A stretch of DNA of 6,525 nt, taken from assembly GCA_017471125.1 (NCBI GenBank), contig JAFUWR010000209.1, positions 1-6,525 of the forward strand. The letters run 5' to 3'. Made by a program: the position numbers and the translations under genes. Each line of letters opens with the position of its first letter. The stretch's first letter is position 1. Shown here piece after piece: positions 1 through 5,109 of the stretch. Under the pieces are notes generated by a model. It did no database searches. It saw only the letters and a list, made by a program, of their open reading frames with translations, and was not told the DNA's origin. This DNA is from Clostridia bacterium (GTDB lineage Bacteria; Bacillota; Clostridia; Christensenellales; Aristaeellaceae).

Positions 1-1
1 C

Positions 2-439
2 GAGGGCTGGCTGTACCTGTGCACCTTCGTCGACCTGTTCAGCCGCCGCGTGGTCGGCTGGGCGACCGCTGACATCATCGACCGACATCTGGCTATCGCA
101 GCCATCCGTAACGCCGTGGCGAACCGGCATCCCGGAAAGCGGCTCGTGATCCACACGGATCGCGGCTGCCAGTATACCTCATGGGACTTTCGGCGCGAGG
201 TCGCCTCTATCGGCGGCATCCAGAGCATGAGCCGTCCGGGCACACCCTACGACAATGCCTGCGCCGAGACGTTCTTCAAGACGCTCAAAGTAGAGTGCGT
301 CGACAGGGCGCATTTCAAGACCCGCGAGGAAGCCAAAGACGCGATCGCGGCATACCTGCTCTTCTACAACAGGCGCCGTATCCACCAGTCTCTCGGCTAC
401 CTCACCCCGGTTGACTTTGAGCACCTGTTCGCCGCTTGA
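2..439 (+). CDS. IS3-family transposase OrfB, C-terminal part (partial at 5' end)
   Basis: This is the DDE (rve/integrase core) transposase that cuts and joins the ends of an IS3-type element. The reading frame is open from base 2, so the protein continues upstream of the window and 145 residues are visible. Diagnostic segments in order are VDLFSRRVVGW near the start, HTDRGCQYTS with the second catalytic Asp (codon 158-160), and DNACAETFFKTLKVE with the catalytic Glu (codon 266-268). The two are separated by 35 residues, as expected for the IS3 DD(35)E signature. FYNRRRIHQSLGYLTP and VDFE close the domain as in the family. The first catalytic Asp should lie just outside the window. The visible part has no frameshift or stop, so the element may be intact. 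In IS3 elements OrfB is normally made as an OrfA-OrfB fusion by -1 frameshifting; that region is not visible here. Confidence 0.93.
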   Translation, partial: EGWLYLCTFVDLFSRRVVGWATADIIDRHLAIAAIRNAVANRHPGKRLVIHTDRGCQYTSWDFRREVASIGGIQSMSRPGTPYDNACAETFFKTLKVECVDRAHFKTREEAKDAIAAYLLFYNRRRIHQSLGYLTPVDFEHLFAA

Positions 440-460
440 TTCTTTGCCAACCTTTTCGGC

Positions 461-485
461 TGTCCGTGGTTTCGGTACCAGACCA
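461..485 (+). repeat. candidate right terminal inverted repeat of the IS3-family element
   Basis: The stretch lies 22 bases after the transposase stop, begins TGTCCGTGGTTTCGG and ends CAGACCA. The spacing, the terminal CA and the general pattern fit the right ends of IS150-group IS3 elements. The left-end copy is outside the window, so the assignment rests on resemblance only. Confidence 0.45.
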
Positions 486-519
486 GAGGCAAGGGGGTTA
501 CGGTTAGTACGCGGCAGCC

Positions 520-570
520 TTGGCTCCCCTTCCAGGGGAGCTGGCACGCGAAGCGTGACTGAGAGGTCGT
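520..570. repeat. short two-hairpin intergenic repeat (gut-Firmicute type)
   Basis: Two hairpins lie back to back. The first pairs GCTCCCCT (523-530) with AGGGGAGC (534-541) over a 3-base loop. The second pairs CACGC (545-549) with GCGTG (553-557) around GAA. Both are followed by ACTGAGAGGTC. From memory, the combination of a TTGGCTCCCC hairpin, GCTGGCAC and a TGACTGAGAGG tail is a highly repeated intergenic element in gut Clostridia such as Faecalibacterium relatives. Only one copy is in this window, so its repeat status cannot be shown here. It may be a miniature mobile element or an RNA-level element. It lies between the IS end and the terminator of the minus-strand cluster. Confidence 0.55.
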
Positions 571-604
571 CCCCCAAATCGTAATCGCTCCATACAATGA
601 TAAC

Positions 605-639
605 GACGAAGCCCCGCGAGCGCATCGCGGGGCTTCGTC
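605..639 (-). terminator. terminator hairpin for the pepP-efp-CD1247 cluster
   Basis: A perfect 15-bp stem (GACGAAGCCCCGCGA, 605-619, with its complement at 625-639) and a 5-base loop begin two bases beyond the stop codon of the last minus-strand gene. The minus-strand sequence after the stem is GTTATCATTG, so the U-tract is weak. The position and very stable stem still argue for a transcription end or a 3' mRNA-stabilising structure. Confidence 0.7.
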
Positions 640-641
640 CG

Positions 642-1160
642 TCAGAACTCCAATACAGGCTTCGCCACGGGGGCGTTATCGGGGGTGAGGGGGACGGCGG
701 TGATCTTCTCGCCGCAGTGGGGGCAGAGGTACTCGGCGTCCTCCTTGTCCTCGAGGGCGGTGAAGAACATCTTCTGGCACTTGGGGCACAGCTTGCCCGC
801 CAGCGCGTCGGGGGCGTCCTCCTCCTTGGCCTTGTCGTTCTCGCCGGGGCGCAGCAGATGCAGCTTGTCCTCGCCGTCGCCGAAGGCGTCGTCAAAGTCC
901 TCGTCCTCGTCGTCGTCGAGGAAGGGGAATTCGTCGTCGTCGCCGCGGTCGCCCTCCAGCTCCGCCAGGTCGTCGTCGATGGACTCCACGTAGTCGTTCA
1001 GGTCGTCCAGGAGCTCGTCCATGGCCTCCACCCGATCCGACAGCTCGCCCAGCAGATCCACCATCCCGGCCATCAGCTTGCCGTTGGCCGAGGCGTGGTC
1101 GATGTCCATGCCCTCCATCAGGCCCTTGAGATAGCCCACCTTTTTGCTCAGATTCTCCAT
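642..1160 (-). CDS. CD1247 N-terminal-domain-type protein with acidic linker and C-terminal zinc ribbon
   Basis: The 172-residue protein has three parts. The helical N-terminal region (about 1-65) starts MENLSKKVGYLKGLMEGMDI and carries DHASANGKLM; this matches my memory of the Clostridia family named after Clostridioides difficile CD1247. A very acidic linker (about 60-95, including DDDEFPF and DDDEDEDFDD) follows. The last part is a zinc ribbon with CPKC (Cys125, Cys128) and CPHC (Cys146, Cys149). The biochemical role is unknown; some databases label relatives as AraC-type regulators, which nothing here supports. The start at 1160 is chosen because GGAGGT sits 6 bases upstream; the in-frame ATG at 1178 would place that ribosome site inside the gene. 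It is the last gene of the cluster, 117 bases after efp. No signal peptide or membrane segment is seen, so it is probably cytoplasmic. Confidence 0.85.
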   Translation of the reverse strand: MENLSKKVGYLKGLMEGMDIDHASANGKLMAGMVDLLGELSDRVEAMDELLDDLNDYVESIDDDLAELEGDRGDDDEFPFLDDDEDEDFDDAFGDGEDKLHLLRPGENDKAKEEDAPDALAGKLCPKCQKMFFTALEDKEDAEYLCPHCGEKITAVPLTPDNAPVAKPVLEF

Positions 1161-1166
1161 CGCTGC

Positions 1167-1172
1167 ACCTCC
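1167..1172 (-). promoter_or_regulatory. ribosome binding site deciding the CD1247-type gene start
   Basis: GGAGGT on the minus strand lies 6 bases before the ATG at 1160. It overlaps the codons that would follow an upstream in-frame ATG at 1178, so the downstream start is preferred. Confidence 0.8.
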
Positions 1173-1209
1173 GTTCATACCATGCTATGCGCTATGGATG
1201 CGTTCGATT

Positions 1210-1238
1210 CTCATAGGACACCATAAGGCCGATGGCAA
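1210..1238 (-). promoter_or_regulatory. possible internal promoter before the CD1247-type gene
   Basis: The minus strand reads TTGCCA (1238-1233), 17 bases, then TATGAG (1215-1210), about 50 bases before the start codon. The -35 box falls within the 3' arm of a hairpin with about 9 paired bases (GGTCGATGG with CCATCGGCC, one G-U pair) and an 8-base AT-rich loop. The 117-base gap to efp would accommodate a promoter, but the match is moderate and cotranscription with efp is equally likely. Confidence 0.35.
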
Positions 1239-1277
1239 ATTTTCCATCGACCTCGTAAGTGATGCCGGGTCAGGCGC

Positions 1278-1838
1278 TCAGGCGCGGCCCAGGTACATGC
1301 CGCCGTCGCGGGTGTCGATCTTCAGCACCTCGCCGGTCTCGATGAACAGCGGCACCTGGAGGGTGAGGCCGGTCTCGAAGGTGGCGGGCTTGGTGGTGTT
1401 GGCGGCGGTGTCGCCCTTGAAGCCGGGCTCGGTGTTGGTCACCTGCAGCTCCACGAAGTTCGGGGCCTGCACGCTGAAGGGCGCGCCCTTGAAGAAGCGC
1501 ACGGTCACGTTGGTGTTCTCCTTCACAAAGGGCATGGCGTCCTCGACCTGGTCATGGGTCAGGGGCAGGTCGTCGTAGGTCTCCAGGTCCATGAAGTGAT
1601 AGAAGTCGCCGTCGTTGTAGGTGTACTGCATCTCCTTGGTTTCGATATAGGCCTTCGGGAATTTCTCCGTCGGGTTGAAGGTGCGCTCGATCACGGAGCC
1701 GGTGACCACGTTCTTGATCTTGGTGCGCACGAAGGCCGCGCCCTTGCCGGGCTTGACGTGCAGGAAGGACACGATGGTCCACACGCCGTTGTCCATTTCA
1801 AAGGTCACGCCGTTTCTGAAATCGCTTGCGTTGATCAT
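1278..1838 (-). CDS. efp: elongation factor P
   Basis: EF-P binds the ribosome between the P and E sites and helps peptide-bond formation at consecutive prolines. The 186-residue length is normal for the family. The N-terminal KOW-like domain starts MINASDFRNGVTFE and holds the loop KPGKGAAFVRTK; Lys32 sits at the tip, where the family carries its post-translational modification. The C-terminal OB domain has the EF-P signature, running from KPATFETG through LQVP to IETG, and ends with a DTRDGG-YLGRA-type tail. The ATG at 1838 is preferred over an in-frame TTG at 1847, because AGGAGG ends 10 bases before the ATG but only one base before the TTG. It lies 44 bases after the peptidase gene and is very probably cotranscribed with it. 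No dedicated Lys-modification gene is visible nearby. Having a lysine rather than arginine excludes the EarP rhamnosylation type. Confidence 0.97.
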   Translation of the reverse strand: MINASDFRNGVTFEMDNGVWTIVSFLHVKPGKGAAFVRTKIKNVVTGSVIERTFNPTEKFPKAYIETKEMQYTYNDGDFYHFMDLETYDDLPLTHDQVEDAMPFVKENTNVTVRFFKGAPFSVQAPNFVELQVTNTEPGFKGDTAANTTKPATFETGLTLQVPLFIETGEVLKIDTRDGGMYLGRA

Positions 1839-1848
1839 GGGGATCAAT

Positions 1849-1854
1849 CCTCCT
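1849..1854 (-). promoter_or_regulatory. ribosome binding site deciding the efp start
   Basis: AGGAGG on the minus strand is 10 bases upstream of the ATG at 1838. An alternative TTG at 1847 is only one base away and could not use it, so the protein should begin MINASDF. Confidence 0.8.
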
Positions 1855-1882
1855 CAATATAGTCGTGGGTATGGGGTCGCAG

Positions 1883-2947
1883 TCACAGCTCGATCAGATG
1901 CTTCGGGGCGTGCATGGCGTTGACGACGCCGCCCGAAGTCATAATCACCGTGTCCTCGATGCGGCAGCCGCCGACACCGGGTATATATACGCCGGGCTCC
2001 ACCGTGACCACATGACCGGGCTCGAGCACGGTCGCGTCATTGAAGTTGACCCGGGGCTGTTCATGGATGTACAGGCCGACGCCGTGGCCCAGGGACTGGC
2101 CGAACGCGCCGGGGTAGCGGGCGTCGAGGTAGTCCCGCGCGACCTTGTCGACGTCGCAGCAGCGCCTGCCGGGGCCGATGAAGTCCAGCGCCAGCGCCTG
2201 CGCCGTCTGCACGGCGTCGTAGATGGCCCGCAATTCCGGGGACACCTTGCCGAAGGCCACCGTGCGGGTGATGTCCGAGCGATAGCCGCGGTACGTCGCG
2301 CCGAAGTCCAGCGTCAGAAGCTCGCCCTCGGCGATGACGTGGCCGGACGGCACCGCGTGGGGCAGGGAGCCGTTCACGCCCGCCGCCGCGATGGTGTCGA
2401 AGGCCGGGCCCTCGCTGCCGAGCCGCAGCATCTGGAACTCCAGCTCGATCTTGGCGTCGATCTCCGTCATGCCCGCGTGGAGCCGCGGCAGGATGTCGAT
2501 GAACGCCTGGCTGGCGATGCGGGACGCCTCGCGGATGCAGGCGATCTCCTCGCCGTCCTTGATCTGCCGAAGCTTCTCCGGGACGCCGCCCATCGGCTCG
2601 AGCGCGATGCCCGCAAGCGCCTTCTCCAGCGCCAGGTAGGCGTCGTGGGTCAGGAAGTCCGTCTCCACGCGCAGGGTCCTGACGCCCGCCCTCTGGCACA
2701 GCTCCCGCGCCACGTCCGCCTGCTTGCGCTCGGTGTCCGTGCGCTCCACCGGCCAGCCCGGGGCCTCGCGGCCCGCCGCCTCAATGTAGCGGAAGTCCGT
2801 CACCACGGCCCGCGCGTCTCGAGAGATGAACAGGCACCCCTCGCCCGCGTAGCCGGACAGATAGCGGATGTTCTCCGGGCGATGGATCAGCGCGGCGTCG
2901 GCGTCCAGCGCTGTCAGGAAGGCGTTCAGGTGGTTCGTTGCGCTCAT
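1883..2947 (-). CDS. M24B-family Xaa-Pro aminopeptidase (aminopeptidase P family)
   Basis: This predicted dimetal hydrolase removes N-terminal residues that precede proline (peptidase family M24B). At 354 residues it has the usual length of the short Firmicute form. Residues 1-125 form the creatinase-like N-terminal domain (IHRPENIRYLSGYAGEG). The rest is the pita-bread catalytic domain. All expected ligands are present: Asp214 in LDFGATYRGYRSD, Asp225, His288 in LGHGVGL, Glu317 in VEPGVYI, and Glu331 in CRIEDTV. His197 (LPHAVPS) matches the usual active-site histidine. No signal peptide is present, so the enzyme should be cytoplasmic. The start is supported by GAGGAG 8 bases upstream. It is first in the cluster, with efp 44 bases downstream. 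Enzymes annotated as Xaa-Pro dipeptidase (pepQ) are close relatives, so substrate length is uncertain. Confidence 0.93.
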   Translation of the reverse strand: MSATNHLNAFLTALDADAALIHRPENIRYLSGYAGEGCLFISRDARAVVTDFRYIEAAGREAPGWPVERTDTERKQADVARELCQRAGVRTLRVETDFLTHDAYLALEKALAGIALEPMGGVPEKLRQIKDGEEIACIREASRIASQAFIDILPRLHAGMTEIDAKIELEFQMLRLGSEGPAFDTIAAAGVNGSLPHAVPSGHVIAEGELLTLDFGATYRGYRSDITRTVAFGKVSPELRAIYDAVQTAQALALDFIGPGRRCCDVDKVARDYLDARYPGAFGQSLGHGVGLYIHEQPRVNFNDATVLEPGHVVTVEPGVYIPGVGGCRIEDTVIMTSGGVVNAMHAPKHLIEL

Positions 2948-3000
2948 TTTACGTGCTCCTCGGCCGAAACGTATCCAATCTACGTCTCATCATCCCTTTC

Positions 3001-3009
3001 ATTATAGCA
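3001..3009 (-). promoter_or_regulatory. extended -10 promoter of the pepP-efp-CD1247 cluster
   Basis: The minus strand reads TGCTATAAT, a perfect -10 hexamer with the TGn extension. It is followed about 45-50 bases later by the peptidase start codon. No good -35 box is seen 16-18 bases upstream (closest TGGTAA), which is typical of extended -10 promoters. The preceding gene ends in a strong terminator, so this should be the main promoter of the cluster. Confidence 0.75.
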
Positions 3010-3061
3010 CATCGCGCCGGGAATTACCATAGGGAAATGATAATTTGCGGCGACAAATGCG

Positions 3062-3087
3062 CAAAAAAACCGGCCTCTCGGCCGGTA
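3062..3087 (-). terminator. intrinsic terminator of the secreted beta-helix gene
   Basis: The minus strand reads ACCGGCC, GAGA loop, GGCCGGT, then a run of T (complement of 3063-3069). It lies 11 bases after the stop codon at 3098. This is a textbook Rho-independent terminator and separates this gene from the peptidase cluster downstream. Confidence 0.92.
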
Positions 3088-3097
3088 TGAAGGCAAA

Positions 3098-4873
3098 TCA
3101 CGCGATGGCGACGCCGTTGACGTACAGCGTGAAGCCGTTCAGGTTGACGTTGGACAGGTCGCCGTCGAAGGCGGTGACATAGCTGTCGCCGGTGAGGATC
3201 CAGGTGGAGCCCGCGTCGATGGTGACGGAGGCGCTGCCGGTGCACTTGATCGCGCCCACGTAGTCGGAGCCGTCGGTCAGGTTCAGCGCCACGCTGGACA
3301 CCTCGTCCACCTCGATGTCGCCGTAGGCCTCCTGGGCGGTCAGGTTCAGCGTCACGTTGCCGCCGTTCTGCCCGGCCCTGCCCCAGGCATCCGCGGTGGC
3401 GGAGAGCAGGGTGTCGCTGTCCTCGGCGTTGACGAGGGTGACGCCGGTCAGGTCGATGGTGGTGGTCACGTTGGTGACGTGGAACATGCTGCCGGTGGCG
3501 GAGGTCAGCTTGCCGCCCACCATGGTGAAGCTGGAGCCGCCCTCGGCGGCGTCGCCGGACATGCTCTGGTAGATGAGCACGTTGGTCTTTTGGGTGGATT
3601 GGCCGTTGAGGGTCAGGTCGCTGCCGGAGATGTCCACGTCGTTCAGCGTGACGGCGTTGCCGCCCTCGATGACCACGGCCTCGGAGTTGGCGGCGGTCAG
3701 CGTCGCGCCGGTGACGGTGATGTCCGCGGTGGAGTAGATGGCCGGGGAGCCCACGCCGGTGGTGGCGAAGCTGCCACCGTTGGCGTTGACGGTCCCGCCG
3801 CCCCGGTCGCTGCGGATGGCCGCGGAGGAGTTGCCGGAGGTGGACACGGTGACGTTCTCGGCGTTCATGGTCGCGCCGCCGGTGGTCATCAGGCCGCCGG
3901 AGTTGTTGCCCGCGGTGACGATGGTGGTGTTCGCCACGTTCACCGTGGTGCCCGCGCCGGTGCTGAACACGCCGTTGGCGTGGGCGCCGTCGGTGGTCAC
4001 GGACGCGCCGTCCACGTTCAGTGTCGCGCCGTCCACGGCCAGCACCGCGGCGTTGACGCCGTTGAAATCGGCGCTCTCGCCGTCGGAGGAGCCGGTCTTG
4101 GTGACGTTGACGTTGGTCAGGGTCACGTCGCCGCCCTGCACCAGCACCGCGTTCTCGCCGTCGCCGGTGGAATCGTAGCTTGCGCCGTCCGCGTCCTCGG
4201 TGACCGTGGCCGCCGCGGTGTAGTCCGCGTCGGACGCCTCGCCGGGCATGCCGCCGGGCATACCGGGCATCTGCTGGTCACCGTTCATGCCAGGCATGTT
4301 GAGCATCTGCTGGTCGCCCTGCTGACCGGGCATACCGGGCATCTGCTGCTGGTTGCCGTTCATGCCGGGGACGTTGGGTGTCTGCTGATTCCCCTGCTGA
4401 CCGGGCATGTTGGGCTGCTGCTGATCGCCCTGCTGCTGGTCGTCGGCAGGCTTCTCCGGCGGGGTCTGGCCGTCACTCTGAGGCTGGTTGCCATTGTTCT
4501 GGGGCATGCCCTGCTGCCGGTCGTTCATCTGCGGCGCCTGCTGCTGGTTGCCGTTGTCCCGCGGTGCCTGCTGCTGCCGGTCGTTCATCTGCGGTGCCTG
4601 CTGCTGGCGGTCATCCTGCTGCCGCACCTGCGGCTCCTGCCGCTCCTGGGGCTGCTGCTGGCGGTCATCCTGCTGCGGCGCCTGCGGCTCCTGCCGCTCC
4701 TGCCGCTGGCCGTTGTCGTTGCGCTCCTGGCGCGGGGCGCTGTCGCTGCGTTCCTCGATGGCGGGCCGCTCGCCGCCCATGCCGCCGATCTCCGGGTCCT
4801 CGGCCAACGCCGTCCCCGTCATGCCGCACACCAGCGCGGCGCTCACCAATACGCAAAGCCATGATCTCTTCAT
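3098..4873 (-). CDS. secreted protein with Q/P/M/G-rich repeat stalk and parallel beta-helix-like domain
   Basis: The 591-residue exported protein starts with a classical signal peptide (MKRSW, hydrophobic core, TALA before Glu25). Residues about 45-211 are low-complexity and repetitive: an 18-residue unit twice (58-75, 76-93), a 20-residue unit twice (90-109, 110-129), then a Met-Pro-Gly section (154-211) of about 12-residue units ending G(N/D)QQ. From about 220 to the end the protein is rich in Thr, Val, Asn, Gly and Ala, with seven recognisable rungs beginning near 242, 276, 301, 327, 352, 378 and 399 (AVLAVDG, GVFSTG, GLMTTG, AIRSDRG, AIYSTAD, AVVIEGG types). This fits a right-handed parallel beta-helix, as in adhesins or polysaccharide-binding proteins. 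There is no LPXTG motif, C-terminal membrane segment, SLH repeat or dockerin, so attachment is unexplained. No catalytic motif is recognised. The start is supported by GGAGG 8 bases upstream. An adhesin or glycan-binding role is inference. Confidence 0.85.
   Translation of the reverse strand: MKRSWLCVLVSAALVCGMTGTALAEDPEIGGMGGERPAIEERSDSAPRQERNDNGQRQERQEPQAPQQDDRQQQPQERQEPQVRQQDDRQQQAPQMNDRQQQAPRDNGNQQQAPQMNDRQQGMPQNNGNQPQSDGQTPPEKPADDQQQGDQQQPNMPGQQGNQQTPNVPGMNGNQQQMPGMPGQQGDQQMLNMPGMNGDQQMPGMPGGMPGEASDADYTAAATVTEDADGASYDSTGDGENAVLVQGGDVTLTNVNVTKTGSSDGESADFNGVNAAVLAVDGATLNVDGASVTTDGAHANGVFSTGAGTTVNVANTTIVTAGNNSGGLMTTGGATMNAENVTVSTSGNSSAAIRSDRGGGTVNANGGSFATTGVGSPAIYSTADITVTGATLTAANSEAVVIEGGNAVTLNDVDISGSDLTLNGQSTQKTNVLIYQSMSGDAAEGGSSFTMVGGKLTSATGSMFHVTNVTTTIDLTGVTLVNAEDSDTLLSATADAWGRAGQNGGNVTLNLTAQEAYGDIEVDEVSSVALNLTDGSDYVGAIKCTGSASVTIDAGSTWILTGDSYVTAFDGDLSNVNLNGFTLYVNGVAIA
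4241..4414 (-). repeat. Met-Pro-Gly-rich coding repeats (about 12-residue units)
   Basis: Residues 154-211 consist of five imperfect units: PNMPGQQGNQQ, TPNVPGMNGNQQ, QMPGMPGQQGDQQ, MLNMPGMNGDQQ and MPGMPGGMPG. It is a different repeat family from the Gln/Arg/Asp units before it and joins the stalk to the beta-helix domain. The methionine content (10 Met in 58 residues) is unusual for a secreted linker. Confidence 0.8.
4487..4702 (-). repeat. tandem coding repeats (18- and 20-residue units) in the Gln-rich stalk
   Basis: Two adjacent 54-base units encode QERQEP-(AP/VR)-QQDDRQQQ, residues 58-75 and 76-93. They are followed, with a slight overlap, by two 60-base units encoding QQQAPQMNDRQQ-x-x-P-x-x-NGN, residues 90-109 and 110-129. 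The DNA is built of CTGCTG and CTGCCG triplets, with near-identical blocks such as CGGTCGTTCATCTGCGG occurring twice (4519-4535 and 4579-4595). Copy number could change by slippage or recombination, altering stalk length. Confidence 0.85.
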
Positions 4874-4951
4874 TTTAGTATCCTCCGTTTCTGTATTCAG
4901 GCGTCGGACGTTTTGTCCGCTTTTCCCTTACGCCTATGGATTCGGGCGGCG

Positions 4952-4980
4952 CGTGGGAAAAACCGGGGTCGTGGGAAAAA
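4952..4980 (-). repeat. 11-bp direct repeat in the upstream region of the secreted-protein gene
   Basis: TTTTTCCCACG occurs twice on the minus strand, at 4962-4952 and 4980-4970, an 18-base period start to start. It lies 79-107 bases upstream of the start codon at 4873. It could be a paired regulator half-site, but no promoter for the gene could be placed relative to it. Confidence 0.4.
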
Positions 4981-5034
4981 TTTTTTCGTGAATCACATTT
5001 TTTGACAGGGTGACAATTCCCACTTCCCTATTAA

Positions 5035-5056
5035 ATTAGTGGTAAAAACCACTAAT
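5035..5056. promoter_or_regulatory. perfect inverted repeat, likely operator of the Rrf2 regulator
   Basis: ATTAGTGGT (5035-5043) and ACCACTAAT (5048-5056) are perfect complements around AAAA. The site ends 4 bases before the -35 box of the plus-strand regulator gene and lies 162 bases from the start of the divergent secreted-protein gene. Rrf2-family dimers bind dyads of about this size and commonly autoregulate. No stop-linked U-tract or ORF makes it a terminator of either gene. Which protein binds it is inference. Confidence 0.65.
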
Positions 5057-5060
5057 ATGC

Positions 5061-5089
5061 TTGAAAACCGAGTGTTTTTGTGCTATGAT
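5061..5089 (+). promoter_or_regulatory. promoter of the Rrf2-type regulator
   Basis: TTGAAA (5061-5066), a 17-base spacer and TATGAT (5084-5089), with TG one base before the -10 box. Transcription would start near 5096, giving a very short leader that just contains the ribosome site GGAGG (5097-5101). A TTGACA at 5002-5007 further upstream lacks a well-spaced -10 and is less convincing. Confidence 0.7.
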
Positions 5090-5109
5090 ATTAGCGGGAG
5101 GAGAAGTTA

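Larger units (their letters stand above)
1..485 (+). mobile_element. 3' part of an IS3-family insertion sequence (right end)
   Basis: The window opens inside an insertion sequence. It contains the C-terminal part of an IS3-type OrfB transposase ending at 439, followed by about 45 noncoding bases. Positions 461-485 begin TGTCCGTGG and end CAGACCA, and they resemble the right inverted repeat of IS150-group elements as I remember it (TGTCnA..., a TTTGGGG-like core, CAGT-CA end). The right boundary at 485 is therefore an inference from that resemblance. The left end, OrfA, the frameshift region and the first third of OrfB lie outside the window, so neither the mate repeat nor a target-site duplication can be checked. 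Confidence 0.75.

Noticed and set aside
179..895. Minus-strand open frame running across the transposase end, repeat and terminator
   Set aside because: It has an Arg/Thr/Pro-rich composition, crosses three unrelated features, and lies opposite a clear transposase frame.
597..1226. Plus-strand open frame of 209 codons opposite the CD1247-type gene
   Set aside because: It is the Val/Leu/Gln-rich complement of the acidic linker, has no ribosome site, and begins inside the terminator region.
1865..3007. Plus-strand open frame of 380 codons opposite the M24 peptidase
   Set aside because: It is a GC-rich antisense shadow; the minus-strand frame carries all five metal ligands of the M24 family.
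4241..4702. Possible CRISPR-like or noncoding tandem array
   Set aside because: The units are multiples of three, in frame within a signal-peptide protein, and have no unique spacers of constant length.
3479..4864. Long plus-strand open frame (461 codons) opposite the secreted-protein gene
   Set aside because: It is a complement-frame shadow with Gly/Ala/Val/His-rich monotony, no ribosome site and no recognisable domain. The minus-strand gene has a signal peptide, ribosome site and terminator.
3098..4873. Idea that the secreted protein depends on the neighbouring EF-P through polyproline runs
   Set aside because: The stalk is proline-rich, but consecutive prolines occur only once (TPPE) and there is no PPP run.
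4988..5016. TTGTCA ... ATTCAC on the minus strand as promoter of the secreted-protein gene
   Set aside because: The -10 match is poor; no promoter for this gene can be called with confidence.
5002..5031. TTGACA at 5002 as main promoter of the Rrf2 gene
   Set aside because: No good -10 occurs at 16-18 bases (only CCCTAT-like; TATTAA is 21 bases away). The TTGAAA/TATGAT pair nearer the gene fits much better.
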